A stretch of 64,000 nt of DNA from positions 186,001-250,000 of the forward strand of contig NZ_ANAY01000001.1 of the NCBI RefSeq assembly GCF_000340965.1, in the 5' to 3' direction. A program made the translations under genes and the position numbers. Every line of letters starts with the position of its first letter. Position 1 is the stretch's first letter. The notes under the pieces were generated by a model, which saw nothing but the letters and a program-made list of their open reading frames with translations, was not told where the DNA came from and did not search any database. Of the stretch, positions 7,943 to 17,859 are shown piece by piece. Source of the DNA: Nocardiopsis kunsanensis DSM 44524 (GTDB lineage: Bacteria > Actinomycetota > Actinomycetes > Streptosporangiales > Streptosporangiaceae).

Positions 7943-8102
7943 ACGGGAACCCGGGGCCCCTCGCACCGGGGACCGTCACCACTGTCATGTCAGTCAACGC
8001 CCGTCCCCTGAGGGACCCGATCAGGTCTCCGAATGGGAATCCGGGCACAAACACCGCTACCTTGGGGCAAGGCGGGGTTTGGACACCGTCGGGGAGGGTC
8101 GC

Positions 8103-10097
8103 TTGCCGTCGGATGGGCTCCCGAAGAACCTGGAACCGCTGGCTGCCGGAGATCCGGCCACCATCGGCCCGTACGTGCTTTCCGGAAAACTGGGCAGTGG
8201 CGGCATGGGTACCGTCTACCTCGGCAGCATGCCGGAGCGGGGCAACCAGGTAGCCATCAAGGTCATCCGCCCGGAGCTCGCCTTCGACGAGCAGACCCGG
8301 GCCCGGTTCCGCGACGAGATGGAGAACGCCCGCAAGGTCGCCTCCTTCTGCACCGCGAAGGTTCTGGACCACGGAACCTTCGAGAACCGGCCGTACATGG
8401 TCACCGAGTACATCGCCGGGACAGCGCTGGCCGAACACGTCTCCGAGAACGGTCCGCTGGACTCCTCGACGCTGCACGGCTTCGCTCTGGGCGTGGCCGC
8501 GGCGCTGGCTGCCATCCACCGCACCGGGCTGGTCCACCGCGACCTCAAGCCCGCGAACGTGTTGCTGTCGTTGTCGGGTCCGCGGGTGATCGACTTCGGT
8601 ATCGCCCGGGCGATGAACACCGCCACGAACCACACCCAGACCGGCATCGTCATGGGCAGCCCGGGGTGGATGGCGCCCGAGCAGCTGCTGGAGGAGCAGG
8701 TCACCACCTCCGCGGACATCTTCGCCTGGGGGTGCCTGGTGGCCTTCGCCGGCAACGGCACACACCCGTTCGGTAACGGCGACGCCATGACGCTGGGCAA
8801 ACGGGTGTTGTTCGCCGAGCCGCAGCTGGGCAACATCACCAGCCCTCTGGACCGGCTGGTGACCCAGGCCCTGGCCAAGGAACCGGGCCGCCGCCCCACC
8901 GCGCAGGACCTGCTGCTGGAGCTCACCGGCGGTGAGGACAACGGCAACGACATGGTCTCCGACGCGCTGCACCATTCGTGGCACCCGAAGCTGCCGCCCA
9001 TCCCGCCCGGCCCCGGTGCGCCGCCCCAGCCTCCGCAGGGTGCGCACCAGACCGCGAGCGGGATGCGCCGCCCTCCTCCCCCGGGCCAGTTCCAACAGAA
9101 CGGTCCGCCGGTACCTCCCGGCAACCAGACCGGGAACTTCGCGCACTCGCAGCAGGGGCCGCCGCCCGGGGGCCCGCAGCCCGCCTCACACCCTTCCGGG
9201 GCGCCGCAGCAGGCACAGCAGCCCCGGGGCGGGCCCGCACCCGCTCAGCACCCGGCCTCCACGGGGCCGATCCCGATGGTGGCGCCGGCCGAGCAGCAGA
9301 ACCCGCAGGCGCATCACCACGCCCGAGCACAACAGCCTCAGCACCAGCACGCCCAGCACGCCCAGCAGGCCCAACCGGCTTCGCGGCCGTACGTGCCCCC
9401 GGTGCCGCCCCCACCGCACCGTCCGACCGAACCCGGGCGCCGCAGAGGGTTGTTCCTGGCTCTGGGACTGGGCGGGGTCGCGCTCGTGGCAGCGATCCTG
9501 TTCCTGCTGTTCAGTGTGCTCAACCCGGGCTCGGGGCCGCTGTGGTTCGGCTCCGACGACTCCGGGAGCGAGGGGGACGGTTCCGACGACTCCGGGAGCG
9601 AGGGGGACGGGACCGACGACTCCGCCGAGCAGGCCCCCGACGGTCCCCAGGACCAGGCCGGGGACGGACCTGTCGACTTCGATGTCACGGCCATCACCTG
9701 CGGTATGGAACAGGTCGGTCTGCACTCGGCGGTCCGGGTCGGCGATGGAGAGTACTGCGTCGTCGAACTGACCGTGACCAACCACGGTGACGAGACCGTA
9801 CGCATGCGGCACGAGAACCAGATCATGGCCACCGACGAGAAGACCGAGACGGCGCGCGAACCCTCGACCGCGGAGGCGAACGCGCCCCTGTGGAACCCCA
9901 CCATCCACCCCGGCGACAAGGTCACGGGGCCGATGGTCTTCATCATCCACAGCGATCAGGTCCCCGAACGGCTCCTGCTGACCACCGAGGAGCTCCCGGA
10001 GGGCGAGCTCCCGGGTGAGAACCTCGACCGCTACGACGAGGTGCTCGTCGGCGACCTCGTGGAGCGCGCCGAGGAGTACGAGTTCGGGGACTACTGA
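8103..10097 (+). CDS. Transmembrane Ser/Thr protein kinase with extracellular DUF4352-like domain
   Basis: This 664-aa protein has an N-terminal Hanks-type kinase domain (about residues 18-275: glycine loop GKLGSGGMGTVYLG, lysine in VAIKV, catalytic HRDLKPANV, DFGIARA, activation-segment end GSPGWMAPEQ). A long Pro/Gln/His-rich linker (about 285-440), one membrane span (LFLALGLGGVALVAAILFLL), an acidic DDSGSEGDG repeat and a C-terminal beta-rich domain with two cysteines follow. The C-terminal part resembles DUF4352, so it may sense something outside the membrane. I chose TTG at 8103 because GGGGAGGG lies 4 nt before it; an in-frame TTG at 8079 is the alternative. It lacks PASTA repeats, so it is not the PknB type linked to cell division. 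Confidence 0.88.
   Translation: MPSDGLPKNLEPLAAGDPATIGPYVLSGKLGSGGMGTVYLGSMPERGNQVAIKVIRPELAFDEQTRARFRDEMENARKVASFCTAKVLDHGTFENRPYMVTEYIAGTALAEHVSENGPLDSSTLHGFALGVAAALAAIHRTGLVHRDLKPANVLLSLSGPRVIDFGIARAMNTATNHTQTGIVMGSPGWMAPEQLLEEQVTTSADIFAWGCLVAFAGNGTHPFGNGDAMTLGKRVLFAEPQLGNITSPLDRLVTQALAKEPGRRPTAQDLLLELTGGEDNGNDMVSDALHHSWHPKLPPIPPGPGAPPQPPQGAHQTASGMRRPPPPGQFQQNGPPVPPGNQTGNFAHSQQGPPPGGPQPASHPSGAPQQAQQPRGGPAPAQHPASTGPIPMVAPAEQQNPQAHHHARAQQPQHQHAQHAQQAQPASRPYVPPVPPPPHRPTEPGRRRGLFLALGLGGVALVAAILFLLFSVLNPGSGPLWFGSDDSGSEGDGSDDSGSEGDGTDDSAEQAPDGPQDQAGDGPVDFDVTAITCGMEQVGLHSAVRVGDGEYCVVELTVTNHGDETVRMRHENQIMATDEKTETAREPSTAEANAPLWNPTIHPGDKVTGPMVFIIHSDQVPERLLLTTEELPEGELPGENLDRYDEVLVGDLVERAEEYEFGDY
9551..9610. 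repeat. 30-bp tandem direct repeat in the kinase gene
   Basis: Two 30-bp units differing at one base encode SDDSGSEGDG twice, just outside the membrane span. It is an acidic spacer that could change copy number by slippage. Confidence 0.85.
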
Positions 10098-10151
10098 GGG
10101 GAGCTCCCCCCTACGGGAACGGGCCCGGCCGCGCGATGCGACCGGACCCGT
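10098..10151. terminator. Bidirectional terminator between kinase and guaA genes
   Basis: There are two structures in the convergent gap. GGGGAGCTCCCC (10098-10109) is a perfect 12-bp palindrome right after the kinase stop. ACGGGCCCGG (10119-10128) then pairs with CCGGACCCGT (10142-10151) with one mismatch. Confidence 0.6.
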
Positions 10152-10170
10152 CCGTGCGCGGGAGCGGCGC

Positions 10171-11751
10171 CTACTCCCACTCGATGGTTCCCGGGGGCTT
10201 GCTCGTGACGTCGAGCGTGACGCGGTTGATCTCCCGGACCTCGTTGGTGATGCGGTTGGAGATCTGCGCCAGGACCTCGTAGGGAACCCGCGACCAGTCC
10301 GCGGTCATGGCGTCCTCACTGCTGACCGGACGCAGCACGACCGGGTGGCCGTAGGTACGGCCGTCGCCCTGCACACCGACCGAGCGCACGTCTGCCAGCA
10401 GCACGACCGGGCACTGCCAGATGTCGCGGTCGAGGCCGGCGCGGGTGAGCTCCTCGCGGGCGATGGCGTCGGCGTCGCGCAGGGTCTCCAGGCGTTCGCG
10501 GGTGACGTCGCCGATGATGCGGATGCCCAGGCCGGGGCCGGGGAAGGGCTGGCGCCAGACCATCTCGGAAGGCAGGCCGAGTTCCTCACCGACCTTGCGC
10601 ACCTCGTCCTTGAACAGCTCGCGCAGCGGTTCGACGAGGGTGAACTGCAGGTCCTCGGGCAGGCCGCCGACGTTGTGGTGCGACTTGATGTTGGCGGTGC
10701 CGTTGCCGCCGCCGGACTCCACGACGTCGGGGTAGAGGGTGCCCTGGACCAGGAACTCGACCTGGCTGTCGGCGTCCCCGCTCTCGGCGACGACCTCGCG
10801 GGCCGCCTGCTCGAAGACGCGGATGAACTCGCGGCCGATGATCTTGCGCTTCTCCTCGGGGTCGCTCACGCCCGCCAGCGCCTCCAGGAACTGTTCCTGG
10901 GCGTCGACCACCTTGAGCTTGGCGCCGGTGACGGCCACGTAGTCCTTCTCGACCTGCTCGGCCTCGCCCTTGCGCAGCAGGCCGTGGTCGACGAAGACGC
11001 AGGTCAGTTGCTCTCCGACAGCACGCTGGACCAGGGCGCCGGCGACCGCGGAGTCCACGCCGCCGCTCAGTGCGCAGATGACACGCTTGTCGCCGATCTG
11101 CTCACGGATGCGTTCGACCTGCTCGTCGACGATGTTGACCATCGTCCAGGTGGGACGGCACCCGGCCCCCTCGTACAGGAAGCGGCGCAGCATCTCCTGG
11201 CCGTGCTCGGTGTGCAGGACCTCGGGGTGGAACTGGACGCCGAACAGAGCGCGGTCGGTGTCCTCGAAAGCAGCGACGGGGGCGCCCGCGGTACGTGCGG
11301 TGGTGACGAACCCTGCGGGGGCCTCGACGACGGAGTCCCCGTGCGACATCCACACGAGCTGCTCGGCCGGCGTGCCCTCGAAGAGCACCGATCCGGGCTC
11401 GACGGCGAGTTCGGTCCGGCCGAACTCGCTGAGGTCGGTGCGGGCGACCGTCCCGCCCAGGGCCCGGGTCATCGCCTGGAAGCCGTAGCAGATACCGAAG
11501 GTCGGGACCCCGGTCTCGAACAGCTCTGCGCCCACGTCGGGGGCGCCCTCGGCGTAGACCGAGGAGGGCCCGCCGGAGAGGACGATGGCCTTGGGTTTCT
11601 TGGCGAGCATCTCCTCGACCGGCATGGTCGAGGGAACGATCTCACTGTGCACGTGCGCTTCCCGCACCCGCCGTGCGATCAGCTGCGCGTACTGCGCGCC
11701 GAAGTCGACGACGAGGACGGTGTCGAACGTGGTGTCATCACCAACGGACAC
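10171..11751 (-). CDS. guaA: GMP synthase (glutamine-hydrolysing)
   Basis: This 526-aa two-domain enzyme converts XMP to GMP using glutamine and ATP. The N-terminal amidotransferase domain shows [16 protein letters not shown], the nucleophile in GICYGFQAM and the His/Glu of GVQFHPEV. The synthetase domain has the PP-loop [14 protein letters not shown] and the C-terminal dimerisation segment ending KPPGTIEWE. Its length is as expected. The GTG start at 11751 has GGAAGG upstream. It is convergent with the kinase gene and in the same direction as galE, which ends 92 nt upstream. It works with guaB and guaB3 encoded 20 kb away in this window. Confidence 0.97.
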   Translation of the reverse strand: MSVGDDTTFDTVLVVDFGAQYAQLIARRVREAHVHSEIVPSTMPVEEMLAKKPKAIVLSGGPSSVYAEGAPDVGAELFETGVPTFGICYGFQAMTRALGGTVARTDLSEFGRTELAVEPGSVLFEGTPAEQLVWMSHGDSVVEAPAGFVTTARTAGAPVAAFEDTDRALFGVQFHPEVLHTEHGQEMLRRFLYEGAGCRPTWTMVNIVDEQVERIREQIGDKRVICALSGGVDSAVAGALVQRAVGEQLTCVFVDHGLLRKGEAEQVEKDYVAVTGAKLKVVDAQEQFLEALAGVSDPEEKRKIIGREFIRVFEQAAREVVAESGDADSQVEFLVQGTLYPDVVESGGGNGTANIKSHHNVGGLPEDLQFTLVEPLRELFKDEVRKVGEELGLPSEMVWRQPFPGPGLGIRIIGDVTRERLETLRDADAIAREELTRAGLDRDIWQCPVVLLADVRSVGVQGDGRTYGHPVVLRPVSSEDAMTADWSRVPYEVLAQISNRITNEVREINRVTLDVTSKPPGTIEWE

Positions 11752-11790
11752 GACGGAGGACCTTCCGCAGGAGTAAAGGGATCTCCGTCG

Positions 11791-11796
11791 ATTCTA
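11791..11796 (-). promoter_or_regulatory. Candidate guaA -10 box (TAGAAT)
   Basis: TAGAAT read on the minus strand lies about 40 nt upstream of the guaA start in the gap after galE. It matches the actinomycete -10 pattern well, but I see no clear -35 at standard spacing. Confidence 0.4.
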
Positions 11797-11843
11797 GGGT
11801 GTCCAGCGTGCTCAGGGGTTCACTCGCGGATGTGCGCTCCGGC

Positions 11844-12872
<1,029 letters not shown>

Positions 12873-13015
12873 CGTTGGTTCCCTCGCTCGTGGCCGGGTG
12901 TGGCAGCCGTACCGGGTCTCCGGCGGCCCGCGGACGCCCCCAGCATAGGACGCGCCCCGACCGGGCCAGGGGTGAACCCCGCCACTGGTTCCTCGAGCGC
13001 GGGCGCGGTCTCATA

Positions 13016-13054
13016 CCGGGGTACGAGGACATGCGTGCGACGGGTCGATAGCGT
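13016..13054 (+). promoter_or_regulatory. Kinase-gene promoter: shared CCGGGGTACGAGGAC motif plus -10 TAGCGT
   Basis: GGGTACGAGGAC (13019-13030) lies where a -35 would be, 18 nt before TAGCGT (13049-13054). The -10 is only 8 nt before the ATG at 13063, so the transcript is probably leaderless. The same 12 bp recur upstream of the ABC ATPase gene at 15016-15027, which suggests a binding site for the response regulator encoded between them. The bases around TACC-GG-GGTA form a small inverted repeat. Confidence 0.5.
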
Positions 13055-13062
13055 TGGTGCCC

Positions 13063-14292
13063 ATGCCCACCACGTCTCCGCGCCCGCTCATGGACCGTGT
13101 GACACGTTGGGCCCGTGGGCACACGCTCGCCGTGGACGTGTGCGGGGCGGTGCTCTGGTTCACCGTGTCGGTCTCGCTCTGGCCGCTGACTTATTTCTCC
13201 GCCGTCGACTCCCTCCTGTACGTACTGTTGGCGGCGGCGTGCTGCTCGGCGTTGGCCGTGCGGCGCCTGCGTCCACTGGCGTCCCTCTCGGCCCTGGCCG
13301 CTTTGGTGACGCTCCAGTACCTGTGGATGAGCCAACTGACGGTGTTGAGCCTGGTCTGCGCCCTGGTGGCGGCCTACACCTCGCAGACGGAGCTGTCGCC
13401 CCGGTGGCGGCCCGTCGCGGTGGTGCTCCTGCTGGCGGGGGCGGCCTGGGCCGTGTTCATCATCCCGGACTGGACGGGCGGTGACGACCTGGGGAGCAGG
13501 ATGGCCACCGTGGCCTCGAGCTGGTCCTTCCTCCTGTTGTTCACCCTGCTCGGGACGGTGCGGCGGCGCAATCGCGAGGAGGTCGAGCGGGTGGTCGAGC
13601 ACGCACGGCTCCTCGAGGAGGGAAGGGACCGGGAGGTGCGCCTGGCCGCGCTGGCCGAACGCACACGGATCGCGAGGGAGATGCACGACGTGCTCGCGCA
13701 CTCGTTGAACGTCATGATCGCCCAGGCCGACGGGGGCCGCTACGCCGCGGCCTCCGACCCGGGCCGTGCGGTGGATGCGCTGGAGACGGTCGGCCGGGTG
13801 GGGCGCGAGTCCGCCCGGGAGCTGCACCAGCTCCTCGGTGTGCTCCGTGCCGACGAGGAGCGCGGGCCGGCCCCCGTGCCTGGTGTGGCCGCTCTTCCGG
13901 AACTGTTCGACGAGTACAGGAGCGCCGGCCTGGACGTGCGCCACGTGCTCCGCGGCGTTCCTCCGGGAGACGGCGGGGCCGAGGGGGCCGACCACGTACC
14001 CACGAGCGTGTCCCTGACCGTGCACCGCATCGTCCGTGAGGCCCTCGCCAACGTGCTCAAACACGCCGGGCCGGTGGTGGTGCGGGTGGAACTGGCGTGG
14101 TCGCCGCACCGGGTCGACGTGATCGTGGCCAATCTCCCCGGCGACGGAGGCGGCGAGGACGCTCCCGCGGGGCACGGCCTCGCCGGCATGCGCGAACGGG
14201 TGGCCCTGCACGAGGGCACTTTGGAAGCCGGTCCGGACGAGGGGACCGGCGGCTGGCGGGTGCACGCGACCCTGCACTGGGGGCGACCGTGA
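13063..14292 (+). CDS. Sensor histidine kinase, NarL-partner (HisKA_3) type
   Basis: This 409-aa membrane kinase has five or so hydrophobic segments in the first 165 residues and little extracellular sequence. The dimerisation/phosphoacceptor segment ERTRIAREMHDVLAHSLNVM carries the histidine, and the ATPase domain shows an N-box (REALANVLKHA) and GHGLAGMRERV. Short-loop sensors of this kind next to ABC exporters often detect membrane-active peptides. I chose the ATG at 13063, 8 nt after a -10 box; TTG 13054 and GTG 13057 are in frame. It overlaps the response regulator by GTGA. Confidence 0.88.
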   Translation: MPTTSPRPLMDRVTRWARGHTLAVDVCGAVLWFTVSVSLWPLTYFSAVDSLLYVLLAAACCSALAVRRLRPLASLSALAALVTLQYLWMSQLTVLSLVCALVAAYTSQTELSPRWRPVAVVLLLAGAAWAVFIIPDWTGGDDLGSRMATVASSWSFLLLFTLLGTVRRRNREEVERVVEHARLLEEGRDREVRLAALAERTRIAREMHDVLAHSLNVMIAQADGGRYAAASDPGRAVDALETVGRVGRESARELHQLLGVLRADEERGPAPVPGVAALPELFDEYRSAGLDVRHVLRGVPPGDGGAEGADHVPTSVSLTVHRIVREALANVLKHAGPVVVRVELAWSPHRVDVIVANLPGDGGGEDAPAGHGLAGMRERVALHEGTLEAGPDEGTGGWRVHATLHWGRP

Positions 14293-14984
14293 TCCGGGTG
14301 GGTTTGGCCGACGACCAGCAGCTCTTCACCGCGGGCCTGGCCATGGTGATCGACTCCCAGTCCGATCTGTGTGTGGCCTGGCAGGCACGGGACGGCGCCG
14401 AAGCGGTACGTGCCCAGCAGGAGGACCCCGCGGAACTGGTGCTCATGGACGTGCAGATGCCCGGCACCGACGGGTTGGACGCCACCCGAACCCTGGTCGC
14501 CTCCGGGTCGCGCTGCCGGGTGATCGTGCTGACCACGTTCGACACCGACGAGTACGTGGTGGAGGGCATCGAGGCCGGAGCAGCGGGGTTCCTGCTCAAG
14601 AGCACCCCGCCCGAGGAACTGTTGGCGGCCCTGCGCACGGTGCACCGGGGCGACTCGGTGATCTCGGCGAGCTCCACACGGCGCCTGCTGCAACACGTAC
14701 GGCCCCTGCTCGGGGGCGGTTCGGGCCCGTCCTCCCCGCCCGACCGGGAATTGCGTCGGGCGTCGGAGTCACTGACCCTGCGCGAGCGCGAGGTGCTGGT
14801 GGCGGTGGCACGCGGATCCACCAACACCGAGATCTGCGACCTGCTGGTGCTGTCCATGCCGACCGTGAAGACACACGTGGGCAACGTGCTGGCCAAGACG
14901 GGATCGCGCGATCGGGTGCAGGCGGTGCTGTTCGCCTTCCGGACCGGGCTGGTGGACCGTGAGGACCTGCTCCGCGGCCCCTGA
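14289..14984 (+). CDS. NarL/LuxR-family response regulator
   Basis: This 231-aa regulator has a receiver domain (acid pocket D8/D9, phosphoacceptor D54 in LVLMDVQMPGTDG, lysine in GFLLKST) and a C-terminal LuxR-type helix-turn-helix (LTLREREVLVAVARGSTNTE to VKTHVGNVLAK). The start GTG overlaps the kinase stop. It should bind DNA when phosphorylated; the motif GGGTACGAGGAC found before both the kinase gene and the ABC ATPase gene is a candidate target. It is followed by 113 nt and then the exporter operon. Confidence 0.92.
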   Translation: MIRVGLADDQQLFTAGLAMVIDSQSDLCVAWQARDGAEAVRAQQEDPAELVLMDVQMPGTDGLDATRTLVASGSRCRVIVLTTFDTDEYVVEGIEAGAAGFLLKSTPPEELLAALRTVHRGDSVISASSTRRLLQHVRPLLGGGSGPSSPPDRELRRASESLTLREREVLVAVARGSTNTEICDLLVLSMPTVKTHVGNVLAKTGSRDRVQAVLFAFRTGLVDREDLLRGP

Positions 14985-15012
14985 AGCGCCCGGGCCTCCC
15001 GTGTTCCTCCTC

Positions 15013-15027
15013 CCCGGGTACGAGGAC
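15013..15027 (+). promoter_or_regulatory. Second copy of the GGGTACGAGGAC motif, before the ABC operon
   Basis: CCCGGGTACGAGGAC shares 12 consecutive bases with the motif in the kinase promoter and lies 71 nt before the ATPase start. The -10 at equal spacing is weak. It is proposed as a response-regulator target from duplication and position only. Confidence 0.45.
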
Positions 15028-15097
15028 GGATCCGGTACCGCGGCCCGATGTGCGGGAGGGATGCGGTGACGGAGGCTTCTTCGTGGAAGGAGCATCC

Positions 15098-15997
15098 ATG
15101 AGTCACGTCATCACCACCGAAGGTCTGACCAAGACCTACGGTTCACGCACCGTCGTGGACGGATTGGACCTGCGCGTGCCCGAGGGCTGCGTCTACGGGT
15201 TCCTGGGTCCCAACGGATCGGGCAAGTCGACCACGATGAAGATGCTGCTGTCGCTGGTGCGGCCCACCCGCGGCGAGATCAGCGTGTTGGGCCGTCCCGT
15301 CGATCACCGCACACGACACGAACTGTCCCCGCACATCGGTTCCCTGATCGAGGCCCCTCCCGGCTACGGGCACCTGACGGGCCGGGAGAACATGGCGGTC
15401 GTCCAGCGCATGCTCGGGTCGAGCGACCGCCAGGTGGCACGCGCCGTGGAGATCGTGCGGTTGGGCGAGCACATGGACAAACGTGTGCGCGACTACTCCT
15501 TGGGCATGAAGCAGCGGCTGGGCATCGCGACGGCGTTGGCCCGGGACCCTCGCCTGCTCGTGTTGGACGAGCCCACCAACGGCCTGGACCCGGCCGGGAT
15601 CGAGGAGATCCGCGAACTGCTGGTGTCACTGGCCGACCGGGGCATCACCGTGATGGTCTCCAGCCATCTGCTCGACGAGGTCGACCGGATGGCGTCGGTG
15701 CTGGGGGTCCTCGGTCGGGGACGGTTGATCTTCCAGGGCACCCGGGAGGAACTGTTCGACCGGAGCGTTCCCGACCTGCTCGTGGACACCCCCGAGCCCG
15801 AGCGCGCCCTGGACCTCGGGTTGCCGGCGGTGCGCGGGCCCGGGGGTCTGCGCTTGTCCGGGTTCGACGACGCGGCCACCGCCGACCTGGTGCGGCAGCT
15901 CGTCCACCATGAGGTACCGGTCCACGGGGTGCGACGGGTGCGGCAGTCCCTGGAAGAGGTCTTCATGGACCTGACCGGGCGGGAGGGGTTGTCGTGA
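15098..15997 (+). CDS. ABC exporter ATP-binding subunit (peptide-immunity type)
   Basis: This 299-aa ATPase shows Walker A GPNGSGKST, signature YSLGMKQRLGIA, Walker B LLVLDEPTNGLDP and the switch histidine in MVSSHLL. The C-terminal ~80 residues are the accessory region seen in bacitracin/lantibiotic-type exporters. I chose the ATG at 15098 with GGAAGGAG upstream rather than the GTG 16 codons earlier. It overlaps the first permease by GTGA. With the two ~250-aa permeases it forms an ABC-2 exporter, probably for defence against or export of a peptide. Confidence 0.9.
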   Translation: MSHVITTEGLTKTYGSRTVVDGLDLRVPEGCVYGFLGPNGSGKSTTMKMLLSLVRPTRGEISVLGRPVDHRTRHELSPHIGSLIEAPPGYGHLTGRENMAVVQRMLGSSDRQVARAVEIVRLGEHMDKRVRDYSLGMKQRLGIATALARDPRLLVLDEPTNGLDPAGIEEIRELLVSLADRGITVMVSSHLLDEVDRMASVLGVLGRGRLIFQGTREELFDRSVPDLLVDTPEPERALDLGLPAVRGPGGLRLSGFDDAATADLVRQLVHHEVPVHGVRRVRQSLEEVFMDLTGREGLS

Positions 15998-16761
15998 ACC
16001 GCACCGCAGTGGCGGTCGAACTCCGCAAGACACGCCGCGCCCGGGTCGTTCCGGTACTCGCGGTCATGGTGATCGCGGTCGTGGCCCTGTCCTCGGCGAA
16101 CCTGTTCTCCGATTCGATGCGGGCCGACCTGAGCGACCCTTCCGCGCAACCGTGGGAACAGCTGCTGCTCAACCACGTCGTGGTCGCCGCGATGACCTCC
16201 CCGGTCGTGGTCGCGGTACTGGCCTCGCGTCAGGTCGACATCGAGCACCAGGGACAGGGGTGGACGCTGGCCCGTGTGTGCGGCCTCGGGCCGGGACAAC
16301 TGTGCCGGGCCAAGGCGCTCGTGCTGGGTGCCGTGCTGACCCTGGCCGTGGCCGTCCAGTCCGCCCTGGTCGCCGGGGCCGGGCTGCTCGCCGGCGTCGA
16401 AGTGGCTTTCCCCGCGGGGATGTGGGCGCGGTACACGCTCACCCTGGCACTGGTGAACCTGGTGGTGCTCTTCCTGCATCTGTGGTTGGCGGCTCGCGTG
16501 GACAACCAGTTCGTCGGCCTGGGGGTCGGCCTGCTCGGGGCGTTCTACGCGGTCTTCGCCCTGCTCATGCCGGCGTGGGTGGCTCTGGCGCTCCCCTGGG
16601 GACACTACGCGGCGATCTCTCCGCTGGGCACCGGACCGGACGGCGGTCTGGCCGCCGTCACCCCCGCCTACGGGGTGCTGGTGCCGTACCTGAGCGCCGT
16701 GGTGGTGCTGTTCGCCGTGGCCTGCCGCCGCTTCGACCGTGCTGAGGAGGGTCCGGCATGA
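15994..16761 (+). CDS. ABC-2 type permease, lantibiotic-protection-like (first subunit)
   Basis: This 255-aa integral membrane protein has about six hydrophobic spans. The segment DIEHQGQGWTLARVCGLGPG followed by RAK resembles the conserved E..gq.W..l..P....l..aK region of MutE/EpiE-type immunity permeases; that family link is a pattern judgement. GTG start overlaps the ATPase stop, and its stop overlaps the next start (ATGA), so the three genes are translationally coupled. Confidence 0.8.
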   Translation: MNRTAVAVELRKTRRARVVPVLAVMVIAVVALSSANLFSDSMRADLSDPSAQPWEQLLLNHVVVAAMTSPVVVAVLASRQVDIEHQGQGWTLARVCGLGPGQLCRAKALVLGAVLTLAVAVQSALVAGAGLLAGVEVAFPAGMWARYTLTLALVNLVVLFLHLWLAARVDNQFVGLGVGLLGAFYAVFALLMPAWVALALPWGHYAAISPLGTGPDGGLAAVTPAYGVLVPYLSAVVVLFAVACRRFDRAEEGPA

Positions 16762-17504
16762 TCCTCGCCGAACTCGTCAAACTACGCCGTTCGGCCCTGT
16801 GGCTGGTCGCACTGGTTCTGCCCGTGTTGACCGTGACGGCCGGGGCGCTGAACTACGCCGGCAACCGGAGCATGCTGTCGTCGGGGTGGGCGCCGTTCTG
16901 GTCACAGGTGGTGCTGTTCTACGGGCTGTTGTTCCTGTCGATGGGGGTGGCGGTCCTGGCCTCGGCCGCCTGGCGCATGGAGCACCGCGGCCACAACTGG
17001 AACCTGCTGATGTCCACACCCATCCGCCCTGCTGCGATCGTGGGCGCCAAGATCGCGGCGCTCGCACTCGTGGTCGCGTTCATGCAGCTGGTGCTGTTGG
17101 TACTGGTCGCAGTGGTCGGCCGTCTCGTCCTGGGCCTGGAGGGGATGCCGCCGTGGGAACAGGCCGCCGTGGCGGGGTTGGCCGTGGTCGCCGCGACACC
17201 GGTGATCGCGGTGCAGTCGCTGCTGTCGATGTCCATTCGCTCGTTCGCCGCTCCCGTCGCCCTGGGTCTGCTCGGGTGCGTGGCCGGGGCCGGTGTACTG
17301 CTCGGCGGCGGGGGCGGTGTACTCAGCCACCTGGTGCCGCAGGCACTGGTGTCCTCGGCGCTCTTCCTCGGTAACACGGCGGTCGCGGACTCGGCGTCGC
17401 TGGATCCCGGCGCCGTGGGCACGATCGTGGCCGCCGCCGGGGCCCTGACCGCGGCCGTGTGGGCGTTGTCGGCCGTGCTGCTGGCCCGCCGGGAGATGCG
17501 GTGA
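16758..17504 (+). CDS. ABC-2 type permease, lantibiotic-protection-like (second subunit)
   Basis: This 248-aa membrane protein is a paralogue of the previous one, with about six spans and the equivalent segment RMEHRGHNWNLLMSTPIRPA followed by IVGAK. It ends the operon; a strong hairpin follows at 17588-17624. The neighbouring orphan lasso-peptide precursor on the other strand makes peptide immunity or export an attractive, untested role. Confidence 0.8.
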   Translation: MILAELVKLRRSALWLVALVLPVLTVTAGALNYAGNRSMLSSGWAPFWSQVVLFYGLLFLSMGVAVLASAAWRMEHRGHNWNLLMSTPIRPAAIVGAKIAALALVVAFMQLVLLVLVAVVGRLVLGLEGMPPWEQAAVAGLAVVAATPVIAVQSLLSMSIRSFAAPVALGLLGCVAGAGVLLGGGGGVLSHLVPQALVSSALFLGNTAVADSASLDPGAVGTIVAAAGALTAAVWALSAVLLARREMR

Positions 17505-17587
17505 ACCCCGGCTCCCACACGGATGTGCCCGCAGTCGGCCCGTCAGCCATACATGCCCCCTGAGCCGCACGGTCACGTGAGCCGCGT

Positions 17588-17624
17588 GCGCGCCGTCACG
17601 GCTGTGAGAGCGGTGACGGCGCGC
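17588..17624. terminator. Strong bidirectional terminator, perfect 12-bp stem
   Basis: GCGCGCCGTCAC (17588-17599) pairs perfectly with GTGACGGCGCGC (17613-17624), loop 13 nt, followed by CTTTC on the plus strand. It separates the ABC operon (plus) from the lasso-precursor transcript (minus). The 83 nt between the operon stop and the stem hold nothing else I can identify. Confidence 0.75.
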
Positions 17625-17627
17625 CTT

Positions 17628-17829
17628 TCATTCGGAGAGGGAGCGCATCAGGCCGCGCGTGGCCAACAACGCACCCGGCACCGCAACGGCGAGACCGAAG
17701 ACCCCCACCAAGGGCAGCACCAGCCACGGGAAGGTCCAGAGGGTCGCACCGACATCACCCCCGCCACCGCCAGGGCCTGGAGGGCCCCGGCGTCGCCGAC
17801 CCCGCCACGAGGTCCGCCTTCTTCTGCAC
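17628..17829 (-). pseudogene. Frameshifted small membrane protein downstream of lasso precursor
   Basis: Reading from GTG 17829 gives MQKKADLVAGSATPG, then the frame runs into a stop; the +1 frame continues as GDVGATLWTFPWLVLPLVGV, FGLAVAVPGALLATRGLM and RSLSE before a stop at 17628. Removing one G from the GGGG run near 17788 joins the two into a 66-aa protein with a Gly/Pro-rich linker and one long hydrophobic span. GGAG lies 9 nt before the GTG. It follows the lasso precursor by 30 nt on the same strand. Either a real frameshift or a homopolymer sequencing error would explain it. I do not recognise the family. Confidence 0.4.
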
Positions 17830-17859
17830 GGCCACCGGCTCCGAGGGGCCAGAGTACCG

